From NCBI GenBank assembly GCA_947000775.1, contig CAMQGK010000516.1, positions 2,346,001-2,410,000 on the forward strand: 64,000 nt of DNA, given 5' to 3'. The DNA comes from Pterois miles. Its lineage: Eukaryota > Chordata > Actinopteri > Perciformes > Scorpaenidae. Under the pieces are notes generated by a model. The model was not told the DNA's origin, did not search any database, and was given only the letters and a program-made list of their open reading frames with translations. Below are positions 11,063 to 22,109 of this stretch, piece after piece. The position numbers and the translations under genes are program-made. Position 1 is the first letter of the stretch. The number at the start of each line of letters is the position of its first letter.

Positions 11063-11231
11063 GTAGCACTTCGGTAGACGAATGGTTACAGTGCATGCCA
11101 TCCAGTCGTAATGTCACAGGTTCAATTCCAGCGGTGGACCCTGGATTTATTTTGTATATCATACGTCGTCTCTTTGCTTTCATCTGTTCAGTAAAGGCAA
11201 CAAAATGACCCAAAAAATAATCTTTAAAAAA
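11063..11231 (+). mobile_element. tRNA-derived SINE
   Basis: Begins GTAGCACTTCGGTAGACG and carries a clear B-box (GGTTCAATTCC at 11119-11129) with a degenerate A-box about 45 bases upstream, which is the RNA polymerase III promoter layout of a tRNA. It then runs into TTTGCTTTCATCTGTTCAGT, AAAGGCAACAAAATG and an A-rich end with AAAAAATAATCTTTAAAAAA. That tail matches fish SINEs that follow the tRNA head with a pyrimidine-rich body and AAATAAAGGC ending. The head is too diverged and lacks tRNA pairing, so it is not a functional tRNA gene. Confidence 0.75.
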
Positions 11232-12149
11232 GTGAGTATGGTAACTGTTGCCCATATTTACCAGCTCATCTCCTGCAGTAACGTAGCATAAAAAGCTTGT
11301 TTCATTCAAATGGGTTTTGTCTTTATTTTTATAAAACGGTCACTATATGCTGATGAAATTCCTGTTCCTCTGTGTCCTCCAACAACCAATCAGAGCTGAT
11401 CTGGAGTCTGCTGTCTCTGAGCAGCCGTCAATCACAATGAACTCTGATCAAACAGTCAAACTAGTCAGTGCTGATCAGATATGAATCAATATTATGTTAC
11501 TGTTATGATTGTTTTTGAGAAACATCTTGTAGCTTCTGTTTAGCTGTAAAATGAGAAGATTTGTGACCTGGCAGCCATGTTGGGATCAGTTGAGGAAACA
11601 CCAAGCACCGCCTACCAGTGAGCAAACTTTCCCATTTTCCAGCGATACACTAACCACAAGATGTTTCTGAAAACATCAGAGAATATCGATTCATCCACTT
11701 TTGTCTACTGCTGCTTTGTACATGTCAGATATTTGGAAATCCCAGCACAGTGGTGCCTTGGTAAATAGCATTATCCAGAGGCACTCAGTGAATTTCACCG
11801 AGCTGTATTCAGTTAATCGGGTTTACTGCAGCGGTATGAACCCGAAATGAACGGGCCGTAAAACAAACATTTGTTTCTATGCGCCTCAAACAGCTGTTTC
11901 TCTAAACCTGCTGCTACCATGACTCTCAGTATGCATGCATGTCATTAAAACAGGCAGCACATTTCCTCTGTTACACCCCCCTACAAGTCACTGCATGCTC
12001 TACAACACTGTCCTGCACATATTTCACAATAAAAGTCTTGTGTTAAGGAGTTCTGTTTACAGAAAAAAAAGGGTTGAGGGGTTTTGTTTTGAAATGAAAG
12101 CAGGAAGTGTTGATTTAAAAATAAGCCTTGCCTTTTTTCACATTTGTGA
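11232..12149. other. Intronic stretch, nothing recognised
   Basis: AT-rich to balanced sequence, with only short ORFs lacking domains. Confidence 0.4.
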
Positions 12150-12490
12150 CATTTTCTCCAGATATAGACATCCAACCTATAGTAATGTTGCTGATAGGAA
12201 GTCAGTCTACAGTCAAACGATCGCTTCCGCCATCAAAAAGAGGCAAGACCTTAAATGACCACACGCTCATCACGTGGCCGGCCTGGTCCTGGGCTTACAC
12301 AGCGCCCATCCACCCGTGCCCCGCTGTAAGCCCATACGTAACGCAGCCCGCGGTGGCTTTCTCTCAGACCATCAGCCCACATGAGTCGGGCTGCAGCATA
12401 AGCAATGGCGACAAGCGCTGTGGCGTGGTTCATCGCCATCACATGACTCGGGAAGGACTCAGCCAGTCATGTCTGCGATCCTGAGAGGAT
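12150..12490. other. GC-rich unexplained block
   Basis: A locally GC-rich and CpG-containing block between AT-rich flanks. A plus-strand open frame of 118 codons (12128-12484) and a minus-strand frame of 63 codons (12251-12442) overlap it, but neither shows a recognisable domain. It contains CACGTG at the CACGTGGCCGG phrase and several CpGs. It could be a fragment of an unrecognised transposon, a retrocopied exon or a regulatory element. Confidence 0.3.
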
Positions 12491-12779
12491 AAAAAAAGAA
12501 AAAGAAATATCTGAATGCCATAATGCCAATAACTGGATAACCAAATAGTGGAATAATCGTGTCTAGCCCCATCCCTCATTCGCTTCATCCCGGCGCCTGG
12601 TCTGGGTGTCGGACTCAGGCCTATGCCTGTTTCAGTGCATATGGCCCCTACCCCCCTCCATGTGCCTTGAAATGATGCTTTCTGTGATCTACGCCAACAT
12701 CAGCAGATCCAAAAGGGATGAGAAAGAGAAAAATCCAGTACTAATGACTGAGCTAGGATTTACAGTACTTTATCACTTT

Positions 12780-13450
12780 AACCCCTTGCAGGAACTCGCT
12801 GCCTTTCACTGCAGGAACCAGGATTATAATCAAGTTCTGGGGACATTTTAGCCCCCAAAAAGGTCCTGGTCGGGGGCTAATACTTTCAGAAAGTACAGTA
12901 CCTTTCAGGTGGGGTTCACAGGGATGACTGTGACTGAAACACACACAGCGCCACTCTTTCTTAAAACAAGGTTGTACTCTAGTATTGATTTCGGGGCCTT
13001 TTAGGACGAGGAGAGGTGATTTGTCTTTGTCGGATTACATGAAAAGTAAAGTCAGGTTTTGCTGCTAGCTTCCTAAAGAGAGATCAGAGAGCTGAGAGGG
13101 TGAGCGGTGGAAGAGTCGGCGTGGCAGCGCTGTGAATGAGAGGAAATAAAGTCATTTTCTGATTGTTTCATAGCACAAATAAACACTCGACACGGTTTAC
13201 TGTGGAGACGGACGCTCGTAGTTTCATACAACGTGCGTCAGCAGTAAATGCCTTCGCAGTGAGACAAAACCTGAGGTTTATTTCTCTCAGTGTGTTTTTT
13301 AGATGAAGCAGGTGGACACACTGAAGAGCAGAGAGTTTATCACTGCGACCAGCAGCAGCCCAGCTCGTCCCACGTCATGGTGCTTTTCCAAATATCAGCC
13401 CAACTCTTTCAGGTTTTTCAAGCACAATGGAAATGCAGACAACAATGGGC
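12780..13450 (+). mobile_element. Possible non-autonomous DNA transposon
   Basis: Phrases such as GCAGGAACCAGG, AAGTTCTGGGGACATTTTAG, GGTCCTGGTCGGGGGCTAAT and CCTTTCAGGTGGGGTTCACA occur together at the left edge. CACAATGGAAATGCAGAC near 13424-13441 may mark the right part. This combination is familiar from a fish MITE family, but I cannot delimit terminal repeats or a target-site duplication. Confidence 0.35.
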
Positions 13451-13801
13451 TGAAGGAAGCTTTTAGTCCTTTGAAAATTAGTCCCACAACTAGAATTACC
13501 AAGAAAGTTTTAATGTGGGTTTTGTTAGGGGGAAATGTTTTGTTGGGTGGGGGTGGAAGCATTTAAAAGAACAGTTTTAATGTGGCTTTTGTTAGGGTTG
13601 CCTTTTAGGGGGGGGGGGGGGGAGGGTTGTTTTAATTTAAATAAATGTATTGAATCTAAAAAATGTTTACCTGATTTGACAGCAGGTCTTTTGAAGACAT
13701 TTAATTTGTAGAATCACATGAAGCACTTCAAACGGAGCAGCTCCAGCACTAAATGTGATATAAGAGCATTTTGAATTGTGTTAAATACCCGGGAGAAAGC
13801 T

Positions 13802-14230
13802 CTAACGGGGGTCCCCAACCTTTTTCTGTGGGGGCCCTTCCCTTTTCCCTTTGGGGCGTCAGTTTGACAATAAAGAAAATGGCACATCACAGAGAGGCCG
13901 ATGGGGAAAAATAGTGGAAATAAATATTAAAATAAATATGAATAATAATCGGGGTTGGTCTGCTGTGTAGTGTTGCTGTGGTTTGTGCCTGCGTTCCTTG
14001 GCGGTTGGTGAATTAGGCAGTGGACTTGTAGCGGGGCAGTGAGACCCCGTTCTTCCATCTCCCGGTTCATGCGTCCTATTAGACCCCGAGACGCGCCCAC
14101 CATACTAGGAGCCCCGTGTGTTGTGATGTTGAAAAGTTTTGACAGCAAGTCTAAGCATTTACAAAGTTCACAGCTTTCCGAAAATATCCTCCCCCTTTAG
14201 TCCCATTGACTTTGGGGCTGCCGGCTCCTC
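13802..14230 (-). mobile_element. hAT-family transposase fragment
   Basis: On the minus strand, 13927-14148 translates to LSKLFNITTHGAPSMVGASR then GLIGRMNREMEERGL and VHCLIHQ. The pattern TTDGAPSM(V/T)G...GL..RI......HC(I/L)IHQ is characteristic of hAT transposases of the type that gave rise to GTF2IRD2. Here the aspartate of TTDGAPS is replaced by histidine. The fragment stops shortly after HQ, and the rest of the RNase-H-like domain is absent. The left flank (GGGTCCCCAACC near 13808) resembles a hAT-like terminal phrase. Pseudogene. Confidence 0.65.
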
Positions 14231-15229
14231 GCACATCTCAGTTTGTATAGAATAAAAAGAGAGGGGTTCCTGCAAAGGAAAGGTAGTGTTTAATTGGCGG
14301 TGGTGACGGATGACTGGTTCAGCTGAGTTTGCGTAGAAATGTATTCTGCTGAGCTAACAGTCCTCTTTAAAGCTTTAGGAGTTTATCTGCTCTCATTCGG
14401 CCTTGCAAGCTAGCCAGTTGTCCTTAATCTCAACCTGAAGTATCTATTCATGAAATACCGCCACCGCCGAAGATGAGAAAAAGCGCAGAAAAAAAAAAAA
14501 CCAAGAAAAACGAGAAAAAGGGTCTATCTCGGGCGACTAATGTGTGTAATTATTAACATACGGTATATCATTTCACATGATATTTTCACACTAAACCGAA
14601 AGAGGTCGCTTAGGCGTGTGAGGAAAGGTTTTGTTGTGAAGGAAAGATGGGGAGAAAATAAGCAAAATAGAAATCACAAATTTTCACTCATACCTGCCAT
14701 CTTCACAGGAAGAGTAACTTTTGAAGACTGCAGCCCCTCTCCGGTGGGCTTTAAGGAGTCTTGGTAACCGGTGGGAGAGTGGATGATGGATGGGGGGAAA
14801 GTGGGAAAGGGGGAAAGGGGCGGGAATTTCGGGAATTTGTTGAATCACATGAAGCTGGTGACAACTGCAACCATTCTCAGGATAGAAAGGCTGAATAATT
14901 GAAACTGCAACTGAGATGAGTCTGAGTAAGGAGAGAAGAGGAAGCGCCGAATCTTTACCTGGGAGTAAGGGAGTTGAAGAAAAGTGAAAGAGGATGAAGA
15001 TTTATTGGATTTTAGTACGGGGATTAGGGGGGAAAAGGAGGGTTTTGGAAAAATTTTTATAATATTATTAATATAAAAATAATAAAAAAATTAATAATAA
15101 TATTTAAAATAAAAGAGTTGAAGGAAATAAAGAATATATGGCACTATTCTACTGTTATATAAGAGTTCCATTTTGAATTGTGTTAAATGACATCCAGTTC
15201 TTGGTGTTGGATTTTATCAAATAAATTTC
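14231..15229. other. Decayed repeat mosaic
   Basis: The word GAATCACATGAAG occurs at 13713 and 14842, and CATTTTGAATTGTGTTAAAT occurs at 13770 and 15168 with similar flanks. This shows that fragments of one repeat are scattered here. No coding region is recognised. Several oligo-G and oligo-A stretches make base quality doubtful. Confidence 0.35.
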
Positions 15230-15293
15230 CCCCAAAAAGCGAATGAAACTCCAGTGCGACTTATATATGTTTTTTCTTTTTTTTTTATTATTT
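15230..15293 (+). mobile_element. Possible Tc/mariner-pogo-like terminal fragment
   Basis: Contains CCAGTGCGACTTATATATG followed by poly-T. This is a phrase found near the ends of fish elements whose termini end in GAAAATACGGTA. It breaks off into the G-rich block. A full terminal repeat of a related type is visible at 57720-57817. Confidence 0.35.
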
Positions 15294-15535
15294 TTAGGGG
15301 GGGGGGGGTTTGTACCCGGGGGGAGTTATAATCCGGGAAAAAAGGGCCCCCCCATTTTAAAAAAATTTTTTTCTTTCATAATTTATCCATTCTTCCTTTC
15401 TACTTTATAAGGGGAGGGGAGGAGAATGTTTTTTTGGGGGGGGGGGGGGGGGGTTTTGTAGGGGGGGGGGGGGGGGCGGGGGGGGGGGGGGGGGGGGGCC
15501 GGGCCCGCCGCGGCGGGGGGGGGGGCCCCGCTCTA
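15294..15535 (+). repeat. Oligo-G-rich block, possible assembly noise
   Basis: Contains runs of 9 to 20 guanines (notably 15298-15308, 15436-15453, 15462-15475, 15478-15498) and a GC-only piece, GGGCCCGCCGCGGCGGG. Such sequence may be a real G-quadruplex-prone simple repeat, but irregular homopolymers of this kind are also a typical long-read or gap-edge error. Minus-strand frames through it give spurious poly-proline. Confidence 0.7.
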
Positions 15536-16539
15536 AACGCTCAGTGAGAGGCCAATTTGATTTTTTTAATGTCAGTATGGCCTCCAATGAATCTGCACCA
15601 AGACATTTTCAAAACTAGGGCTTGGTAATAGGTAGGCAGGACTATCAGGGCTGGAGCTCTGCAGCAGGGTTGCACACTAGACAGTCTGGCAGTGAACCAA
15701 AGGAAAATGGCAGGTAAATATAGAGTTTACTAAGGAGCTGATGAGGAGATTAGGAGCAGGGCTGCAGGTGGGTGTGCAGATAAGAGCTGTAGGCAGTAAA
15801 GGTGAGCTCCAGATGCGACAGGTTACTGTGGGGGCACGACGTCGAGAGACGAAGAAAACAACAATGCAGTGACTCATTCTGCAGTAAATGCCCTGCTGTC
15901 AACCAGGCCGCCGAGCAAACCAGTGGTCACTGCTCGCTGGCTGAGGCTGGTGTTGGTGCTTTCACTTTGATAGGCCTCGCTATGTGCATTTCATGGAGTG
16001 CATGTTTAGATGCTCATCAATCATCAGAGGCTTCGCCCTCTGAGACCCAGAATAGTCCCGTTTTTATCTTTTTAGGGGGTCCAGGGGTCTTTAGGGGAAG
16101 ATAGCAGGTCAACAGTAGATTGGGAGTCCAAGCTGGGAACCTGAAGATTAATTTGAGCTGCAGCTCAGCACTGTGACAACTTGTTCTAGTGATAAATCTG
16201 AAATAAACACAAATTTATTACTCGAGAAGTGATAAAAATGATCAATAATTCCTCCAGAATACCAAATTAAGACACCAAGACCTTGAGGAACACCATAGAA
16301 AAAGTCATGCTGTGATGTGGCATTAAAACCTTTTGACATCTGGAGTTTTTTGCAGGAACTGTATTTTGTGGCTACTGGACGGTGAGCACCTCTGATCTGA
16401 GAAACCCTCTTTTTGTCAGTCCAGGAAAGCCACCCATCCTCTGAATGCTGCAGGTCTCTAGTCTGTGGCTGTGATTATCCTCGAGGTCACTACAGCTCAT
16501 TTTCTGCAGTGAGGTCAAGTTTCAAAAACTGGTGTCACT
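15536..16539. other. Intronic stretch, nothing recognised
   Basis: Balanced composition. The open frames here, including a 100-codon frame at 15802-16104, show no domain. Confidence 0.4.
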
Positions 16540-17075
16540 ACAATGAAATGGTTACTATGGCTACTCACACATGAATACAATACAAGTCTCAGTTTTACAG
16601 TGACGCCCGTTATGTCATTCCAACACTGTTTATGGACCTCGGTATGCAGAAATATTCAGATACACCATTTTAGAATAGGAGACAATAACACATTTATTCT
16701 GCATGAAAAAAATGCATTTTTTTGTCCCAAACTGACTGATTATTGATACAATGATTATCATAAAGTGGGCATGTCTGTAAAGGGGAAACTCATCGGTACC
16801 CATAGATCCTGGGATCAGAGGTCCAGAGACCATGCCAGTTTTTCATCCATAAATTTTAGCCCAGATTTGGAGCTTTATCAAGCCTCCTTCATGACATGTT
16901 AGCATGACATGATATGGTAGCGGTGGATTCCTCAGGTTTTCTAGTTTCATATGATATCTGCAGCTTCGCTCTTACCCTCATACAGAACCTGCTAGAACCT
17001 CTGAAAGATAGTGAAGTCAGTCGGCATCGCTCCGGCCCGGCAGGTCTCTCAGAGACAGGCACTGAAATGGAGCTT
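16540..17075 (+). repeat. Dispersed fish repeat, long copy
   Basis: Ordered phrases ATTATCATAAAGTGGGCATG, TCTGTAAAGGGGAAACTCAT, CATGCCAGTTTTTCATCC, ATGACATGATATGG, GGTTTTCTAGTTTCATATGA and AACCTCTGAAAG belong to a repeat very common in fish genomes. A shorter copy occurs at 41160-41270 in this window (CATGCTAGCATGATATGG, then GGATTCTGGAGGTTTTTTCG). No coding capacity; class not determined. Confidence 0.6.
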
Positions 17076-17415
17076 TTCAGAGAGAGGGTGAGTACAGGTC
17101 ATTTCAGACAGTATGGGAACATTTTTTTGTTTTGTTTTTGTTTTTTTCAGTGCATATAAATGTTTATGTTATTGACTTAGCGCTGTGTAATATGCTGAAT
17201 TTACTAAGTCGGCCATCATAATGCAGGAACTTCCATCCCTCATCAATGTTTTTATCCTGCTTTGTCTTAGAGGATGCCCTTTATTTGAGTACCGGCAGAA
17301 GTGAAGCTAAATTATAGGATAAATTATGATATATCCTAAATATGGAAACTTTTTCACATGCTTCAAAATATACTTTATTGATCTCATGTGTCGGCTGGAA
17401 ACTCTGGACAGGATC

Positions 17416-17418
<3 letters not shown>

Positions 17419-17462
<44 letters not shown>
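17419..17462. repeat. (AC)n microsatellite
   Basis: 22 AC units. Confidence 0.97.
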
Positions 17463-17463
<1 letters not shown>

Positions 17464-17577
17464 ATGTCTTAAGGGCACACACACAGAAACACCATATCAA
17501 CCATCTGTTGATCACATCCATCTGTTCATGTAGTGCCGCCTTACAGCCAACCCACATTACTGCCTGTAGGGTGAGTG

Positions 17578-17580
<3 letters not shown>

Positions 17581-17613
<33 letters not shown>
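17581..17613. repeat. (AC)n microsatellite
   Basis: About 16 AC units, 120 bases after the previous AC array. Confidence 0.97.
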
Positions 17614-17615
<2 letters not shown>

Positions 17616-18279
17616 CAATGCTGGCATTTGACTTGTGGCGCACACACAGATGAAGTGTGTTGATATGGAGTCTCAGACACTCAAAATGGAGGCTTTTTAA
17701 AGAAGATGGAGCCAGAAAAAAACGCTGATTTCATTAAGTGTCCATAAAGGCTCCTCCTCATATACTCTGTTCCTGTTTGATGAGGAAATGACATCTCTGT
17801 TTTCTCCTCAGAAGGAATATTGTCATCTTTATCACGCTGTAATCTGCTTTTAGATCCAATAGTCTTTTAATGTCCAGAGAGGACTGAGAGATGTCCATCT
17901 GTCTCTCCCATCGCTGTCTCTTTGAAGCTTTATAGACACGATGGTATCTGTCCTCTGGAGCCCACGTGGACGTGCATAACGCATGAGGCTCTGCTGGTAT
18001 AGCTTCACTTGAACTCAGAATGTTTTATAATCATATGGTATATTTATTTCAGTTAGGAGATGATTCATGATTCAGGTCTAGGACTGTGGTACTGATAAAC
18101 AGCGAGACACCAGTCTGTAACAGCTCCTCCTCTTTGTGACTGCATTGTCAGGCTATATTCAGCCTGATGCTGTGACAACTGAAGGTCTCCTCAGGTGACA
18201 AGGCTCTGAAGGTTTGACCATCTTTGTTAGACTGAGTCAACAGCTGTGTGGTCATTGCTCTGCAACCGATCCAACCTGA
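17614..18279. other. Intronic stretch, nothing recognised
   Basis: No supported feature. Confidence 0.4.
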
Positions 18280-18400
18280 TCTCACTCCCAGCTCATCACA
18301 TGCCGCCGCTGGTCATTGCCCCTCGGCGCCTGATAGCGACACACCGAGGCACCATTTAGCGTCTGTAGCACACACACCTGCATGGCGAGCCATGTGAACA
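18280..18400 (+). mobile_element. Dispersed MITE-like repeat, copy 2 (partial)
   Basis: The segment CACACCGAGGCACCATTTAG followed by CGTCTGTAGC and GGCGAGCC corresponds to CACACCAAGGCAGCCCTTTA ... GGCGAGCC at 2873-2912. It is a fragment of the same family. Confidence 0.45.
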
Positions 18401-19119
18401 TTTAATAACCAACCTTGACTGTCTGGAATTAATATTACAGATATCTACAGTTGCATTTTGATTAGTCATAATGACACTGTGACTAGTCAGAATATTCAAA
18501 ACAACAGACATATCTATAATTCACTTCTAATTATCCTAAATAACAGTTATAGATCATGAGGTCAGCGTGACGTTGCGACATGTCTTTCTAGCCGTAGTGA
18601 GGTCGACAACCAGCTACGAGCTCATTTTAACCAACAGGAGCCGTCCTCCGAGCCGGACGATTAGCACCGGTCAGGAACCGCTGTGGATCCGACAGTTAGA
18701 AAATGACATGAAATAGAGTGAGTTCATCATCAAGGAGTCTGTGGACAACCAGAGCTCTGTTCACTACAGAGTTGCACTTTATAAACCCAAACGGCTGCAG
18801 TGCAGCGCCACAGTACGTTTGAATAGCTTCACCCCCCCATCCCACTCCAAGGAAATGTGCATAATCCCAAAGCCTCGACGTATCCCTTAAATCATATGAC
18901 CAAACCAGTTGCCATGCAGTGAACATGGGGCTTCGGGGTCCACTGGGTGTCCTGGGCCCACTTTACCAGTTTAATAAGTCAGTGTTGTTTTAGTGTATAA
19001 TCTGACCACAGTCATGATATTAAGTCCTAGAGTGACTCATTTCAAGGACAGCAAAGCTTCATATAAACCTGAATAAGGTATTTGAGATGAATAGGGACCG
19101 TATGCGTCAACATTAGCAG
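18401..19119. other. Intronic stretch, nothing recognised
   Basis: No supported feature. Confidence 0.4.
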
Positions 19120-19180
19120 GTGTGTGAATTTCTCCACTGCGAGACTAATAAAGGAATATCTTATCTTATCTTATCTTATA
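19120..19180 (+). mobile_element. Retroelement 3' tail with (TATCT)n end
   Basis: Reads TGAATTTCTCCACTGCGAGA then CTAATAAAGGAATATCTTAT with repeated TATCT units. This is the conserved 3' tail of a fish LINE or of a SINE that borrows it. The same tail occurs inverted at 41888-41935, 44523-44562 and 54932-54972. No 5' part is seen. Confidence 0.7.
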
Positions 19181-20594
19181 CTGGAGCGTGTCTGTCTGTT
19201 GGTTGTGCAGTCTGGATGTAATTACTGTAACGCTGCAGTGTTCCTGATTAGGTTTCCACAGTGTTTCCAAATAGGTGATCGTACAGAAAAGGAGGTGAGA
19301 TCATGAGAAGATGAGTTTACCTGCAGCTCTTCTTATGGCATAATGGGAATTACATAATCTCTCCTTTCTTACACCATCATAGCAGCGCTTGTGCTTGGGT
19401 TACACATCTAGGGATTTTCTTTCAGAGGTGGAGAGGTGTATATTCCCATTGCCAGGTCGGGAAAAGTTGAAATGTTATTACCATTTTCTTTCCTATGGCG
19501 ACCGTGTGAGCAGCTGGCCTGCGGCTAAACAGACTAGCTGAGGATATAGCCACAGGCAAGCTGTGAAACACCACTGGAAAAAAACATTTGAATAGACCAG
19601 AAACCACTGAGGAGTCCATCATTAAAAGCCCTCAGAAGCTCTAAACTCTGTGTTATCCCAGCGTTGTTAATGCGATGAAAATGATAATGAAAATGACATT
19701 GAAGTTACTCCTTAAGTGGTGAGACAGTTTGCCTTCGGCCTGGTGGAGAATCACCAGCTTTACACCTGTTCTGACCATCGGAGCTTGTTTACTGGTTGGA
19801 AGGTCGAAGGCCTGATATCCGGTTCTTCCAGAGACTCAGAGAAGACCACCGTTTAACCAACACGATGCTGTGAGCTGATGACAATCAGACTGAAACTAAC
19901 TTCTGCCATTGAAATGCACATTATTAAGATGCTGTGTTTGACTGACCGTCTGAAATGAACTGCAGTTTAGTTAAACGTGTTGAAGCGCACAAGCAGAAAG
20001 TGGAGAAGCACCATGGAGGTTTAGGACATACCCTGCATTCCTTTGTGTGACCCTCAAAACCACCCACACCAACATAAACACATATTCAAATCATTTAATG
20101 CAAATTAGCATGTTCTTTAATTGATATGTTACGGCAACAAGAATCCAACGTTTTGTTGGACGTGTGGTTTTAAACATTAGTCGAGGAACGAGAACTGTCA
20201 AATGTTCTTGTTAGTAGTATAATCTACATCTATGACTGAGTTAGTTCAGCTCAATTTATGTATGTCATTAATTTACATTTAATTTCACTTTATGTTTACT
20301 TCACATCCTTGATTTGGTCATTATTAGACATATGGGAAGCATACATTCAGCAGAAATAACTGTTCTATTTCATAGACAGTAGGACGTAAATATAAATAGG
20401 AAATAGACACAACAGAAATTCTGCTAAACAATAGTGGTTAAAAATACTTCAAATTTCAAAAACACTTCACTTTAGTGGCCGGACCGGCAGAAGCTACAAA
20501 GAAAGTAGCTGGAAGGGAAATCGGCATGATCAGCGGAGGTTAATTAAATGGCATTATTTTATCTGCATCCTTTCCTCTTCATCATTTTACGTGT
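19181..20594. other. Intronic stretch, nothing recognised
   Basis: Mostly AT-rich. No supported feature. Confidence 0.4.
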
Positions 20595-20820
20595 CAAACT
20601 TAAGGCCCGCGGGCCAAATCCGGCCCTCCACCTCATTTTATGTGGCCCATGAGGGCTTGCAAATAATATATTATGCTTTTCATACAATTCTATGCCACTT
20701 TACAGAACACAGTTTATAATTAAATAAGAAATTTTACTATAACCATAGTGAAATTATACTATAACCATAATGCTGATGTGATGAAATTGATGAGGGATGA
20801 AATAAAGTTTGACACCTGAA
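20595..20820 (+). mobile_element. hAT-like element end (GGCCC-rich), copy 1
   Basis: Starts GTGTCAAACTTAAGGCCCGC and continues GGGCCAAATCCGGCCCTCCA and CTCATTTTATGTGGCCCATG. This is the familiar end of vertebrate hAT-type MITEs (TGTCAAACTCAAGGCCCGGGGGCCAAAT). A closely matching inverted copy ends at about 56073. The right boundary, near AAAGTTTGACACCTGAAG at 20804-20821, looks like the opposite terminal repeat (TTTGACACC). Confidence 0.7.
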
Positions 20821-20869
20821 GTTTCAAATATGTTACTTGCTAATACTGACCAGATCAGTAAGATGAAGT

Positions 20870-20935
20870 TTTACCCCGAGTACTTTGATTTCTTAAACCT
20901 AACCAATCACCAGACAATGTTAACCACATGTGATT
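20870..20935 (+). mobile_element. Dispersed MITE-like repeat, copy 3 (partial)
   Basis: TTTCTTAAACCTAACCAATC links it to the CCTAAACCTAACC family at 3037-3130. Confidence 0.4.
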
Positions 20936-22109
20936 GTGCGTTTCTGCAAGTGTGATACAGGCTGATATGAAAGGCATTTATAAAACAGATTTTTGGTTCA
21001 GACATGTGTTGAGTGTCAATATGTCAACACACATCCAAATCAGGTTTCATTTGATCCATTTGTTCATATCGAATTTGAGCAGATCTCACATGGGTCCATT
21101 TGGATTGGGTCCAACATTTTTCATTGAAGACCCCAATCCTGGACCCACTCACCACCATCACTGGGACCGATGGTCCATGGCTGAAATCATGCAAATAAAG
21201 GCTGTATGATAGCAGCTGTACTGGTTTAAGTAGTGTTGATATATGACATAAAATGACATTAAATTAAAATCCGAATATTGTATTGCATTATAATCACATT
21301 AATAAGCAGAGCTTGTTTAATGTGCAGACAGAGAAAGTGGTGAAACAGAAATGTGAAAGTAGAGGCGGAGGCCGTCTTCACTGTGTGTCCCAGATCACAC
21401 GACCATCTGCTCTGGTGTTTTATTAAAACCAGACAGCCTCCTCAGGGCCTGCTTTACTTATTCACACACAAACAATGACTAATACTGGCTCAAGCTCTGT
21501 CTCTGGGATCACACTCAGTGGCCAACAGCGCAGAGGTTTCTTCATTTTTAGATTTCTACATTTAATACCATCATTCACTCTAAAAGATATTAAACTGGGA
21601 TGACAGTGTAATGCAACTTCAATGTCAAGTTAATGCTCATCATTTTACGAGATGAACCAGATAGTTGACATTGAAAGGATGCCGCTGGTTTTGTTCTGTA
21701 TTTTCATTCAGAGCCATTGGTTCCTTCTGACCCAGTGAAGGACCAAAGCAGCGTAAACCGGATCTCTGAGATCCAAAACACAGATGTGGACTTTGTTTCA
21801 ATATAGAGGTGATGGAACGTGTCAGCCAATGCAGCGGTATGACTGTTTTCTGTTTATCAATAGCTTTGGAAAATAATGGGACATGGGACATGTCATACAG
21901 TATGTGACTCTTCACAAATGCCTTTTATAGGAAACACAATGCCTCCCAGATTCCATTTTTATCAACATAAAATGAATATTTACAGTGTAGGCATGTGTGA
22001 GCAGTCCAATGATTTATTGCCAAAGTGAAGGTGTTTATGCTAGCTAGTATGCACAGGATCAGGATCAGATTAGGGGTCGGGGTCAGGTTCTGGTGGCACA
22101 AAGCAACAC
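20936..22109. other. Intronic stretch, nothing recognised
   Basis: No supported feature. Two 91-codon open frames (20934-21209 plus, 21640-21915 minus) lack domains. Confidence 0.4.

Noticed and set aside
11063..11150. Functional tRNA gene
   Set aside because: A B-box is present, but the cloverleaf cannot be formed convincingly and the sequence continues into a SINE body and A-rich tail.
15405..15587. Proline-rich minus-strand ORF
   Set aside because: Translation of oligo-G runs that may be sequence errors.
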